Assembly: GCF_031455095.1 (NCBI RefSeq)
Contig: NZ_JAVDSB010000005.1
Span: forward strand, 248,001 to 312,000
Length of the DNA: 64,000 nucleotides
Direction: 5' to 3'
Source: Paenibacillus_E qinlingensis_A
Lineage (GTDB): Bacteria > Bacillota > Bacilli > Paenibacillales > NBRC-103111
In this document: one piece after another, positions 8,403-16,886 of the stretch
How the letters are laid out: each line of letters opens with the position of its first letter
Numbering within the stretch: the first letter of the stretch is position 1
Position numbers and translations under genes: made by a program
Notes under the pieces: model-generated
The model's input: the letters and a program-made list of their open reading frames with translations, nothing else
What the model was told of the DNA's origin: nothing
Databases searched by the model: none

Positions 8403-8459
8403 GGAGAAATGAATCAAGGCTTAAATAGTGGAAAAACGGTACTTTAAACGCCGATTTGG
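8403..8459 (+). promoter_or_regulatory. Shared regulatory element A, copy 1
   Basis: GGAGAAATGAATCA (8403-8416) is followed after 19 bp by ACGGT (8436-8440) and then TTTGG (8455-8459). The same three blocks occur with identical spacing at 14127 and 27078. The 14127 copy also shares the sequence between ACGGT and TTTGG almost base for base. It lies about 30 bp upstream of a -10-like TATGAT, as expected for an activator site, perhaps for the AraC-type sensor encoded at 24714-27050. Confidence 0.7.
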
Positions 8460-8462
8460 ATA

Positions 8463-8492
8463 TTCAAATGCTCAAAACTGCTGTGCTATGAT
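8463..8492 (+). promoter_or_regulatory. Candidate promoter of the BNR-protein genes
   Basis: TTCAAA (8463-8468) and TATGAT (8487-8492) are separated by 18 bp, with the -10 inside GTGCTATGAT. The same GTGCTATGAT occurs in the paralogous upstream region at 14207-14216. The weak -35 fits a promoter that depends on an activator bound at element A. Confidence 0.6.
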
Positions 8493-8577
8493 CCTCGTGT
8501 AAAAAACAAACCAATCACATAGGGGGATTCAGTCTATGGAATCAAACTAGGGAATTGTGGAGATTCTCTGATTCAGA

Positions 8578-8591
8578 TGTAAACGTTTACA
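8578..8591 (+). promoter_or_regulatory. Perfect cre-like palindrome
   Basis: TGTAAACGTTTACA is a perfect 14-bp palindrome that fits the CcpA consensus TGWAARCGYTWNCW at every position. It lies about 85 bp downstream of the -10 and 34 bp before the start codon, inside the transcribed leader. CcpA or a LacI-family repressor bound here would act as a roadblock and give catabolite repression. Confidence 0.8.
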
Positions 8592-8624
8592 GGTTCAGAA
8601 CACTATGAAAGGGCGTGCCCCAAT

Positions 8625-10523
8625 TTGAAGAAAATGAAATGTTTAGGCCTCCTATTAACTGTCAGTTTAGCTTTTGGTTCATTTAGTACTGTAGTTGCGG
8701 ATGCAGCAGTGCCGCCAGTACCGGAAGGCATTACTCATTCTAAAATGATGCCATTCGACACGATTGCCAATCACGGTTCCACCATGGTGGAATTGCCGGA
8801 TCACACATTATTCTCTGTATGGTTTAGTGGAGCTGGAGAAAGAGACGGGAATCAAACGAAATTACTAGGTGCTCGCTCAAATGATGGCGGAGTAACTTGG
8901 ACACAACCATTTGTCGTTTATGATACATGGGATTTCCCAGATAACAATCCGGTCCTTTTTGTAGATAGCCAAGCGAGATTATGGCTGTTCTATGGTGTCA
9001 TATACAACGGACAATGGGTATCTACACAAACGAAATATATGTACGCAGATCCAGGCAGCTATGAGTATACCGTTCGCGATGGCGGCAATCCAAAATGGCA
9101 CTTCCCGCAACCTTTGTACACGAATGTTGGAGATCCAATGGTTGGCAAATCGACTGGCTTCTCTGGTGGCAAGTGGAACTATAATATCAAAGGTTCTGAA
9201 ATCAAATATGTACTGCCAAGTCAAGTAAGTACGACAGTAACCGACGCTACTTATCTTGATCCATCCAAGTATGTAGCCGTAACTTCGAAATTTAATCCTA
9301 CTGATACGCGTTATATTACAGACAGCTTTGTTGTCTCGATGCGAAATAAATATGATCAGTATCTTTCCTATTTGGAGTCAGCGAAGCCTTACGACGATAT
9401 TTATACAGGTAGAACGAATGAAATCATCAATTTGCTTACCACGGGGGTTTTTACATCGAATGGCAGTGGTGGCTATTCCAAATATGAGCCGCCAGCGATT
9501 AAAAATTCAATCGAACGCGCTGCGGGTGCGGATAATAACGTTGCTGCTTTTGGAGCAATGTACCGTAGACTTGGATGGCAAACCAAAAATAAACCAATTG
9601 AAGTGTCACTTGGAAATGGCAAAACGAGATTAATTTTACCTCTATATTCCGATTCATTATCCAATTCTGTATGTGCATATACCGATGATCGAGGGATCAC
9701 TTGGAAATTTAGTGATGCCATTGTAGGATCAGGTACGATTCAAGGCTCGCTGATTGAAAAGGCTGATGGTACCATTCGCGGTTACTTTAGAAGCGGAAAG
9801 TTAGATGGCAGAAACGGTCGCATGGCATGGCATACAACATATTCAGAGTCAATCGATAAGGGAGCAACGTGGAGTGTTCCGAAAGTCGATCCAAATTTGA
9901 AAAACGATGGCGGCTTTGAACTTGCCAAGCTTTCGAATGGCGACTGGCTGCTCGCTACAAATCAAGAGACTGCTCGTGGCGTAGTCAAGGCTCAACAAGA
10001 CGGAAATAGAAGCTCTTTTACATTGTTACGCTCTACTGACGAAGGTCAAACTTGGAAGCAAGTTATGATTAAGGACGGTATGAACAACGGAGAGACCTAT
10101 GAATACCCATCGGTTATGGTTGATCATAATGGGAACGCATTGTTTAACTACACGTATAAACAACCTGGTCTAGCATCGATTGGCTTCTCCAAAATTAAGA
10201 GCAACGAAATTGTAACACTAGTTGATTCTGTCATATCAGCAACTTACGGTGCTCAGCAATCTCCTACTACAGTGGATGTAACTTTACCGACGATTGGACT
10301 GAACGTAGGAGGTACGACAACACTCAATTACGACCTAACCATAGGCGGGAGCACATCAGCTGCAGCGATCAATACACTTACTTTGACTTCCGACGCACCT
10401 GCAGTAGCTACAATTAATCCAACAACTGGACTTGTAACTGCCATTAAAGCGGGCACTGCTATGATAACGGCTGTCAGCAACAAATACGGAACCATTTATA
10501 AATGCATCATTGAAGTTAGATAA
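8625..10523 (+). CDS. Secreted BNR-repeat (sialidase-like) protein with Big2 domain
   Basis: This 632-residue exported protein has a signal peptide (KCLGLLLTVSLAFGSFSTVVADA). The body is a beta-propeller of the BNR_2 type with Asp-box motifs such as SNDGGVTW, SIDKGATW and STDEGQTW, and a conserved ERDGNQTKLLGARS segment. A Big2 Ig-like domain ends the protein (about residues 550-632). The family is commonly labelled exo-alpha-sialidase, but I do not find the FRIP arginine motif of GH33 near the N-terminus, so a different glycan specificity is possible. TTG 8625 is the likely start, with AAAGGG 11 nt upstream; ATG 8634 is the alternative. The next gene is a paralog 26 bp downstream. Confidence 0.8.
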   Translation: MKKMKCLGLLLTVSLAFGSFSTVVADAAVPPVPEGITHSKMMPFDTIANHGSTMVELPDHTLFSVWFSGAGERDGNQTKLLGARSNDGGVTWTQPFVVYDTWDFPDNNPVLFVDSQARLWLFYGVIYNGQWVSTQTKYMYADPGSYEYTVRDGGNPKWHFPQPLYTNVGDPMVGKSTGFSGGKWNYNIKGSEIKYVLPSQVSTTVTDATYLDPSKYVAVTSKFNPTDTRYITDSFVVSMRNKYDQYLSYLESAKPYDDIYTGRTNEIINLLTTGVFTSNGSGGYSKYEPPAIKNSIERAAGADNNVAAFGAMYRRLGWQTKNKPIEVSLGNGKTRLILPLYSDSLSNSVCAYTDDRGITWKFSDAIVGSGTIQGSLIEKADGTIRGYFRSGKLDGRNGRMAWHTTYSESIDKGATWSVPKVDPNLKNDGGFELAKLSNGDWLLATNQETARGVVKAQQDGNRSSFTLLRSTDEGQTWKQVMIKDGMNNGETYEYPSVMVDHNGNALFNYTYKQPGLASIGFSKIKSNEIVTLVDSVISATYGAQQSPTTVDVTLPTIGLNVGGTTTLNYDLTIGGSTSAAAINTLTLTSDAPAVATINPTTGLVTAIKAGTAMITAVSNKYGTIYKCIIEVR

Positions 10524-10549
10524 GCTAGCTATTGAAGGGAGTCATGTAG

Positions 10550-13444
10550 ATGAAAAGAAAATTCAAATTACTAACTACACTTACAGTTTGTGCAGCGATC
10601 TCAGTTACAAGTATTGTGCCAGCTGCCTTGGCTGCTGCTCCTACGGGAACATTTAACTATTCGGATAAAGCTGTAAGTATTTTCAATCCAATCAAGGATA
10701 ATGGGGCCGCAGGAGATCATATACATGGTTCTAGTATTGTAGAATTGCCAAGCGGAGAGTTGTTATGTGTATGGTTTCAAGGAAATGGCGAACGAGATGC
10801 GACGACGACACGCATTATGGGAGCGCGCTCTGCTGATGGCGGAAGAACATGGAAAACACCATTTGTCGTGACCGATGCACAAGATATTGCTGATATTAAT
10901 CCTGTCGTCTACATAGATTCCGGCGACCGACTTTGGTTCTTCTGGTATCCTGTATTGGCTGGTAAATGGGAATCTTCCCAACCTATGTATGCTTACGCCG
11001 AAAAAGGCAGCTACGAGTTTGACAAAGTTGGAAATGCCAAGCCGAACTGGACATTTTCCGATAATGTTGGGATTAAAATTGGTAAAAATATTGGCGGTGT
11101 AGTTAACCCAGATAGTCCGGATGATAATATTAGTATTTCTTTTGATGAAAGATCTGGTGTTTTACCGCAAAATAGACCATCTTGGGCTTCTGCCCCTATT
11201 GTAGGGCGTCCGGAGTTGGCGAAAAGTTTCGTGAAAACGGTAAAAGACAAGCTTGCTGAGCAAAAAACGTATTTATTTAAACCAGTTGCAGAAGGCGGAG
11301 CTGGTATGAGCCGTAAGGCGAATGAACCTGAATTTGATGGGCTATACGCACAGACGATGCAGCTTATTGGCGGCGACCCAACGAAATATTTGTACGCTCC
11401 GACTGTTGCTGACGTCATTTATCAAGATCGTTCAGGTTACCCGTATGCACGTCGTTTCGGCTGGCAGACCAAAGATAAGCCATATGAGGTAGCTCTGGGC
11501 AACGGTAAAGTTCGTTTGATTCTGCCATTGTATTCAGACTCTGTAGAATTAAGCATCATGGCATTCACGGAATACGATCCTTCCAAACAGCTTGCGGACA
11601 ACTCGGTTCGTTGGGAAATGAGCGAGCCTATTGTCGGGGTAGCCAATATTCAGGCGACGATGGCACAAAAGAGTGACGGTACACTTGTTGCTTATATGCG
11701 AGATAACGGTCCAAGACCTTATCGTGTGGTCGCTTCCGAATCGAAAGATAAGGGATTGACTTGGTCCACGGTTAAGGACGTACCTGAATTGCAGGATCCA
11801 GGTGTAGGGCATGACCTTTTGCAGCTTAAGAACGGAAATTGGGCATTTGTTCACGTCGATACAGAATCCAGTCGAAACACGTTGGCTGTCGCCCTTTCCG
11901 ACGATGAAGGTAAAACGTGGAAATTTAGAAGACATCTTGCCCTGGATACAAGAAGCAGTATGGGAAGTTACCATTATCCTGCGATTACGCAAGCAGATAA
12001 CGGGGATATCCTGATCAGTTACAGCCGGTTCTACTCTTCGCTTGATAGTGACGTCAATAATCCAAACTTGTCCAGTTTTAAAAATATTGCCTTCGCAAGA
12101 ATTACGGAGGACTGGATTAAGCAAGGTGATGTTGTAAATATCATCAGAGAATACGAAAGCATTGATCGTGAAATTGCTGTTCCTGCGTCGATAAATAGTA
12201 ATTCGTCGGATGCAGAACTCAAAGCACTGTTCCCATCCACAGTTAAAGCTTACCTGTCGTACAAGTCGGGGGCAAACAATGCGATTCTGCCTTCCGTAGA
12301 GTTGCCGATTAACTGGGATGTTGCGTCGATTAAAACGAATATCGGCACGAAGAATACGTTACTTGATAAAAAGATCAAGGGCACGATTGATGTTAACAAT
12401 CTTCCGTCAGGCGTAACAGCGGATATGCTTCCAGCGACTGACCCTGCATTCCGTGTCTATCTCTATGCTGCAGTTGCTGCAACAGGAGTTAGTCTGAGCA
12501 CAACAAGCTTGAGCCTAACAGAAGGACAATCTAGTACACTAACTGCTACAGTAGCTCCAAGTGAAGCAACCAATAAGAAAGTAACCTGGACTTCAAGCAA
12601 CGAGAACATTGCGCGAGTAAATAACGGTGTAGTGACCGGCGTAAGTGCAGGACAAGCAACGATTACAGCAACAACACTGGACGGAAGCTTTGTGGCGTCA
12701 GCGACAGTGAACGTTAGCGCATCAGATAGCGGTAGTGGAAGTGGCACAGGATCTGGAACTGGGTCGGGGTCTGGAACTGGAACTGGAACTGGAACTGGAA
12801 CTGGAACTGGAACTGGAACTGGAACTGGATCAGGCACTGGCACAGAAACAAATCCTAAACCTGAAGATAAACCTACAACTCCAGTGGAAACGCCAGTATT
12901 CACAGATGTTGCTAACGGTTACTCATGGGCCCAAGAAGCGATCAACGAACTCGCTGAAATTGGCGTCATTCAAGGAACTTCTGAGCATACGTTCTCACCT
13001 GAGAAAAATATCTCCAGAGCCGATATTATGACAATGGTCGTTCGTGCTCTAAAACTGGATGCGAAAGTTGATTCCAACTTCGATGACGTTGACCAAAATG
13101 CTTACTACGCGCAGTCACTAGGTGTAGCCAAAGCATTAGGCATCATTGAAGGTTCTGGTTATAACAAATTCAATCCGACTGAAGAGATCAGCAGACAAGA
13201 TTTGATGGTGCTTGTTTACAGAGCATTGAAAGCACAAGGGAAATTGCCAGTAACAGGCACAGGGGAAGATTTGAAAAAATTCAATGATATTTCTGACATT
13301 TCCGATTATGCTCTGGAAGGTGTTGCGACGCTTGTGAAAGCGGGAATTATTGAAGGCAGCGGCGACGAGCTTAATCCAAACGGAAAAGCAACGCGAGCTG
13401 AAGTTGCCATCATTGTGCACCGTATTTTGAACAAAATGAAGTAA
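10550..13444 (+). CDS. SLH-anchored BNR-repeat (sialidase-like) protein
   Basis: A 964-residue paralog of the preceding protein with a cell-wall anchor. The order is signal peptide (about 1-29), BNR_2-type propeller with Asp boxes SADGGRTW, SKDKGLTW and SDDEGKTW, a linker domain, Big2 (about 645-722, LSTTSLSLTEGQSS...VTWTSSNENIARV), a Ser/Thr/Gly linker encoded by a hexanucleotide repeat (about 724-765), and three SLH domains (about 780-964, FTDVANGYSWAQEAI, FDDVDQNAYYAQ, FNDISDISDYALEG). SLH domains bind pyruvylated wall polymer, so this copy stays on the cell surface while the 8625 protein is released. As with its paralog, the sialidase label is uncertain. Confidence 0.83.
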   Translation: MKRKFKLLTTLTVCAAISVTSIVPAALAAAPTGTFNYSDKAVSIFNPIKDNGAAGDHIHGSSIVELPSGELLCVWFQGNGERDATTTRIMGARSADGGRTWKTPFVVTDAQDIADINPVVYIDSGDRLWFFWYPVLAGKWESSQPMYAYAEKGSYEFDKVGNAKPNWTFSDNVGIKIGKNIGGVVNPDSPDDNISISFDERSGVLPQNRPSWASAPIVGRPELAKSFVKTVKDKLAEQKTYLFKPVAEGGAGMSRKANEPEFDGLYAQTMQLIGGDPTKYLYAPTVADVIYQDRSGYPYARRFGWQTKDKPYEVALGNGKVRLILPLYSDSVELSIMAFTEYDPSKQLADNSVRWEMSEPIVGVANIQATMAQKSDGTLVAYMRDNGPRPYRVVASESKDKGLTWSTVKDVPELQDPGVGHDLLQLKNGNWAFVHVDTESSRNTLAVALSDDEGKTWKFRRHLALDTRSSMGSYHYPAITQADNGDILISYSRFYSSLDSDVNNPNLSSFKNIAFARITEDWIKQGDVVNIIREYESIDREIAVPASINSNSSDAELKALFPSTVKAYLSYKSGANNAILPSVELPINWDVASIKTNIGTKNTLLDKKIKGTIDVNNLPSGVTADMLPATDPAFRVYLYAAVAATGVSLSTTSLSLTEGQSSTLTATVAPSEATNKKVTWTSSNENIARVNNGVVTGVSAGQATITATTLDGSFVASATVNVSASDSGSGSGTGSGTGSGSGTGTGTGTGTGTGTGTGTGSGTGTETNPKPEDKPTTPVETPVFTDVANGYSWAQEAINELAEIGVIQGTSEHTFSPEKNISRADIMTMVVRALKLDAKVDSNFDDVDQNAYYAQSLGVAKALGIIEGSGYNKFNPTEEISRQDLMVLVYRALKAQGKLPVTGTGEDLKKFNDISDISDYALEGVATLVKAGIIEGSGDELNPNGKATRAEVAIIVHRILNKMK
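12773..12826 (+). repeat. Hexanucleotide repeat (GGAACT) x9 inside a coding linker
   Basis: Nine uninterrupted GGAACT units encode a Gly-Thr run in the linker between the Big2 and SLH domains, flanked by degenerate GGATCT/GGCACT units. Because the unit is 6 bp, slippage changes linker length without breaking the frame. Confidence 0.95.
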
Positions 13445-13454
13445 GCAGTAAGCG

Positions 13455-13498
13455 CCCTCACCGCCTGTAAGACTTTTACTGGGCAGGTGGGGGTTTCC
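13455..13498 (+). terminator. Probable terminator after the SLH protein
   Basis: CCCTCACC/GGTGGGGG plus an inner GCC/GGC pair form a stem of about 11 bp with a single bulge, followed by TTTCCATTTATTTT. It may be partial, since the YhcH gene follows closely on the same strand. Confidence 0.65.
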
Positions 13499-13525
13499 AT
13501 TTATTTTCCATTAGGAGGTATTCAC

Positions 13526-14023
13526 ATGATTCTAGGAGATATTCGCTATTATGCAGAAGAAAGGCATTTATATCCTGCTTGCATTCAAAAAGGAATCGAT
13601 TGGGTTATAAGCAGCAATCTGTGCGAAGCGGTAAACGGGAGGTACGAGCTGGATGGTGAATGGATGTTTGCCAACGTACAAGAGACGAATACGCAGGATC
13701 CATCCTCTTTCAAGCCGGAGTCTCATCAACTTTACGCTGATATTCAATTTCTAGTATCGGGCGAAGAAAAAATCGGTGTTTCTCGTTTGTCGCCGCAACA
13801 TCAGATTGTAGAGGACAAATTGGATTCACATGATATCGTGTTTTACGATGATAGCGTTAAAGAAGAATCGGTGCTTCATTTGCAAGCTGGCATGTTTGCG
13901 GTTTTCTTCCCAACCGATGTTCATCGCCCATGCTGCCTTGCAGGAGAAAGCTCTGAGATCAAGAAAATCGTGGTCAAAATTCATAAGAAATATTGGCACG
14001 GAATAACGAGCAGCACCATTTGA
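13526..14023 (+). CDS. YhcH/YjgK/YiaL-family protein (NanQ-like anomerase)
   Basis: This 165-residue cupin-like protein has the typical YhcH features. They are the start MILGDIRYY, a central SHQLYADIQFLVSGEE segment, and a C-terminal FAVFFPTDVHRPCC...KKIVVKIHKKYW where a conserved His and Lys sit. In sialic-acid catabolism the E. coli homolog NanQ speeds anomerisation of N-acetylneuraminate, and other members sit in various sugar operons. Here it follows two sialidase-like proteins and precedes a sugar transporter, supporting a role in processing the released sugar. ATG 13526 has AGGAGG 7 nt upstream; the longer frame from 13487 overlaps the upstream terminator and is rejected. Confidence 0.88.
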   Translation: MILGDIRYYAEERHLYPACIQKGIDWVISSNLCEAVNGRYELDGEWMFANVQETNTQDPSSFKPESHQLYADIQFLVSGEEKIGVSRLSPQHQIVEDKLDSHDIVFYDDSVKEESVLHLQAGMFAVFFPTDVHRPCCLAGESSEIKKIVVKIHKKYWHGITSSTI

Positions 14024-14049
14024 CCCCCTGTTTCATTTCTCCACTGACC

Positions 14050-14084
14050 AAGAAGCTAAGCGGTTAATCCCCGTTTAGCTTCTT
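14050..14084 (+). terminator. Rho-independent terminator after yhcH-like gene
   Basis: AAGAAGCTAAGCGG (14050-14063) pairs with CCGTTTAGCTTCTT (14071-14084) through a 7-nt loop, with one G-T wobble, followed by TCCTTTTTG. Confidence 0.88.
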
Positions 14085-14126
14085 TCCTTTTTGAATCCGT
14101 GATGGGATGGATTTTTGCATCATAGA

Positions 14127-14183
14127 GGAGAAATGAATCATGCGCTAAAAAGCGGAGAAACGGTACTTTAAACGCCGATTTGG
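14127..14183 (+). promoter_or_regulatory. Shared regulatory element A, copy 2
   Basis: GGAGAAATGAATCA (14127-14140), 19 bp, ACGGT (14160-14164) and TTTGG (14179-14183) match copy 1 block for block. The whole stretch from about 14113 to 14216 is recognisably homologous to 8387-8492, so it arose by duplication of a promoter region. It precedes the SBP-permease-mannosidase operon. Confidence 0.72.
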
Positions 14184-14187
14184 CTAT

Positions 14188-14216
14188 TTTAGAGAGCAAA
14201 AACGGTGTGCTATGAT
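14188..14216 (+). promoter_or_regulatory. Candidate promoter of the SBP/GH38 operon
   Basis: TTTAGA (14188-14193) and TATGAT (14211-14216) are 17 bp apart. The -10 region GTGCTATGAT is identical to that of the BNR gene promoter and sits at the same distance from element A (51 bp from ACGGT to TATGAT in both). Confidence 0.62.
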
Positions 14217-14258
14217 TCGAAATGTAAAGCAAGCCAAACACATAGGAGGATTTGTTCA

Positions 14259-15878
14259 ATGAAAGTTAAAAAGGGGATTATGGCAGTAAGCGGATCACTT
14301 CTCTTGGCATCAACCGTATTAAGCGCATGCGGAAATAGTGAATCGACATCTTCTACTAGTACGACGGATCCTAAATCAACGACAGCAGCTGCGGGCACAA
14401 CGGCACCAGCGGCGCCGCTAACACTAACGTGGATGAGATATGAGCATCCTTCCCAAGCAATCGTGGCCAACTCGAAAGCCGTACAAGAAATTCAGAAGCG
14501 TAAGAATGTGAAATTGGAACTCCAAAGCGTTCCGCAAAGTAACTATGATGATAAGAAGAAAACGTTGATTGCAACGAATACGCTGCCAGACGTCATGCTG
14601 GTTAAACAAGATGATATTCAAAACTTTGCAGATGCAGGCACATTCCTTGATTTGACACCTTATTTGGATAAAATGCCGAATCTGAAAAAAGTCATCGCTG
14701 CCCAGCCTGAGATCAACAAAAACAAAATTGACAATAAGCTTTACGGATTCCCGCTTGTTGCGAACTGGCAGCAAATCGGCGGCCAGCTTCCAATGATGCG
14801 TATGGACGTATTGGAGAAAACAGGTTTGCAAAAGCCGAAAACATATGATGAATTGTATCAAGTATTTAAGAAAATGAAGGAAGCCAATCCGGATTCCTAT
14901 CCATTCACAGCTCGTGCTGCAAACGGTCTAACAGGAACAGAGAACTTAATCAATCCGATTGCTTTTGGATTTGGAAGCGGATACACCACATTTAATGGAA
15001 CAAAAGTATACTACGAGCCAAAAGATAAAACGTACAAGTTCGGCCCATCCATGCCGGAATTTAAAGATGCTGTCACTTACTTGCGTAAACTCTACAAAGA
15101 AAAACTGCTTGATCCGGATTATGCAACTGCAACATCCCAAATCTGGCAAGAAAAGCTGAACTCTGGTAAAGCTTTCTACTTCCAAGACAATAACGGTTTC
15201 GGCACTACGTTTACACAAAATCTTCAAAAGAAGGATCCAAATGCGAAGTTTGACATGCTGGATACGATGTCATCCCCAAGCGGTACGAAGCGCAATCTGA
15301 TTTATGCACTTGGCCACTTGTCTGAATCCTATGTGATTAATGCGAAAGTAAAAAATCCTGAGCAAGTTGTACAATTCATGGATTGGTTCTACGGCCAAGA
15401 AGGTATCGAGATTACTAACTTCGGTATTAAAGGCGAAGACTTCACTGGCGATAATGGCGATTACAAGTTGACTGACGCGATTGTGAATAAGTACAAAGAC
15501 AAACAACCAAGCCCTGTATACGCTTACCAATCCGAATATGGCGCTGGTTACCTTGGTCTTGGTATTAGCAACGACGATCATGTCTTGCTTCCTTGGAACC
15601 GTCCTGAAGTAACAGAGTGGAGTGCAAAATCGGCTAAAAATCTAGCTGCAGGTGAAAACGTTGCTTTCGTGAACGATCCTCCGTTTACAAAAGATGAGCG
15701 TGAGAAACTAAAACAACTTCGTACACAACTTGACGCTTACCTGGCACAAAACATGGATAAGTTCATCACGACAGAAGGTGCACTGAACGATTGGGATAAT
15801 TTCGTGAAACAATTGAAATCCAAAGGTGCAGACGATATCGTGAAAATTTTCAACGATGCCTTAGCACGTGTGAAGTAA
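14259..15878 (+). CDS. Sugar ABC transporter solute-binding lipoprotein (LplA-like)
   Basis: This large family-1 extracellular solute-binding protein has 539 residues. The signal peptide ends in the lipobox LSAC, followed by an acid/Ser/Thr-rich tether. SBP hallmarks include LPDVMLVKQDD, DNKLYGFPLVANW and the GTENLINPIAFGFGSGY segment. It captures an oligosaccharide or glycoside at the membrane surface for the two permeases encoded next. A close paralog without permeases lies at 27209-28798. ATG 14259 is chosen because AGGAGG lies 9 nt upstream and the signal peptide begins there. No ATPase gene is nearby, which is usual for Lpl/YtcP systems that share an MsmX-type ATPase. Confidence 0.9.
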   Translation: MKVKKGIMAVSGSLLLASTVLSACGNSESTSSTSTTDPKSTTAAAGTTAPAAPLTLTWMRYEHPSQAIVANSKAVQEIQKRKNVKLELQSVPQSNYDDKKKTLIATNTLPDVMLVKQDDIQNFADAGTFLDLTPYLDKMPNLKKVIAAQPEINKNKIDNKLYGFPLVANWQQIGGQLPMMRMDVLEKTGLQKPKTYDELYQVFKKMKEANPDSYPFTARAANGLTGTENLINPIAFGFGSGYTTFNGTKVYYEPKDKTYKFGPSMPEFKDAVTYLRKLYKEKLLDPDYATATSQIWQEKLNSGKAFYFQDNNGFGTTFTQNLQKKDPNAKFDMLDTMSSPSGTKRNLIYALGHLSESYVINAKVKNPEQVVQFMDWFYGQEGIEITNFGIKGEDFTGDNGDYKLTDAIVNKYKDKQPSPVYAYQSEYGAGYLGLGISNDDHVLLPWNRPEVTEWSAKSAKNLAAGENVAFVNDPPFTKDEREKLKQLRTQLDAYLAQNMDKFITTEGALNDWDNFVKQLKSKGADDIVKIFNDALARVK

Positions 15879-15895
15879 GAAAAATATCAGTGAAT

Positions 15896-15930
15896 GGGCA
15901 GGTTACCACGGATACCTGGGCAGCCTGCCC
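15896..15930 (+). terminator. Hairpin between SBP and permease genes
   Basis: GGGCAGG (15896-15902) pairs with CCTGCCC (15924-15930). Only a weak T-rich stretch (TCTTTATATG) follows. It is more likely a partial terminator or mRNA-stabilising hairpin that raises SBP over permease expression than a full stop. Confidence 0.6.
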
Positions 15931-15959
15931 TCTTTATATGTAGAAAGGAGTGGAGAAAT

Positions 15960-16871
15960 ATGTTACCAGCTGTGGAAGTAAAAAAGAGAATTCGTAAAAG
16001 CATGCCTTTGTATCTGATCTTTTTATTACCATTTGTTTATTTTCTCATTTTTCACTATGCACCGATGGTCGGGAATTTGATGGCTTTTGAAGATTACTCG
16101 ATCGTGAAAGGATTTTTTGGAAGCCCATGGGCGGGAACGAAGTATTTTCGTCAATTTTTGACGGATCCATATTTCTGGAGCGTCGTTCGCAACACGTTAC
16201 TTATTAACCTGTATTCACTCATTTTTAATTTTCCTTCTTCACTCATCTTTGCCTTGTTACTAAATGAGCTAGCGCAAAAGTATTTCAAACGAATTGTGCA
16301 AAGCGTTACGTATATTCCTCACTTTTTATCCACCGTTGTCGTTGTTGGTATGTTGGTTAACTTTTTATCCATCGATGGTTTATTTAATGAAATCATTAAG
16401 TTTTTTGGCGGGGAACCGCAAACCTTTATGTCGATGCCGCAATGGTTCCGAACTATTTTTATCGGTTCCGGCGTTTGGCAAGATCTCGGTTGGAACGCGA
16501 TTATTTATTTGGCGGCGCTCACAGCCATTGATCCACAGCTTTATGAAGCTGCGACTGTAGACGGTGCTAATCGTTGGCGCAAACTGCTTCACATCACATT
16601 GCCGGGTATTTCGACGGTCGTGACCATTATGCTTCTTTTAACATTAGGCAAAATGCTTTCCGTAGGTTTTGAGAAAGTTCTACTCATGTACAGCGGACCT
16701 ACCTATGAAACCGCAGATGTGATTCAAACTTATGTGTATCGTCGAGGCTTGATTGACAGCGACTTTAGCTTCGCTTCGGCTGTTGGTATTTTCCAATCCG
16801 TAATTTCATTTATTTTGGTCGTTTCCGCCAATGAAATTGCAAAAAGAATTAATGGATCAAGATTATTTTAG
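15960..16871 (+). CDS. Sugar ABC transporter permease (LplB-like)
   Basis: This 303-residue permease has six predicted membrane segments, beginning with SMPLYLIFLLPFVYFLIFHYAPMVG. The ATPase-coupling EAA loop is EAATVDGANRWRKLLHITLPGI, around residue 200. It forms half of the membrane channel with the next gene. The SD AAGGAG lies about 10 nt before ATG 15960; the longer frame from 15894 runs through the intergenic hairpin and is rejected. Confidence 0.92.
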   Translation: MLPAVEVKKRIRKSMPLYLIFLLPFVYFLIFHYAPMVGNLMAFEDYSIVKGFFGSPWAGTKYFRQFLTDPYFWSVVRNTLLINLYSLIFNFPSSLIFALLLNELAQKYFKRIVQSVTYIPHFLSTVVVVGMLVNFLSIDGLFNEIIKFFGGEPQTFMSMPQWFRTIFIGSGVWQDLGWNAIIYLAALTAIDPQLYEAATVDGANRWRKLLHITLPGISTVVTIMLLLTLGKMLSVGFEKVLLMYSGPTYETADVIQTYVYRRGLIDSDFSFASAVGIFQSVISFILVVSANEIAKRINGSRLF

Positions 16872-16886
16872 TGGGAGGGCATCAAG

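Noticed and set aside
11549..12124. 191-codon antisense open frame inside the BNR/SLH gene
   Set aside because: No motif, no ribosome site, and wholly inside a well-supported gene.
12463..12903. Antisense open frame encoding a Val-Pro repeat
   Set aside because: It is the mirror of the GGAACT coding repeat in the SLH protein, with no ribosome site or independent support.
8625..13444. Firm annotation of the BNR proteins as GH33 sialidases
   Set aside because: Asp boxes alone do not prove sialidase activity, and the FRIP motif was not found.
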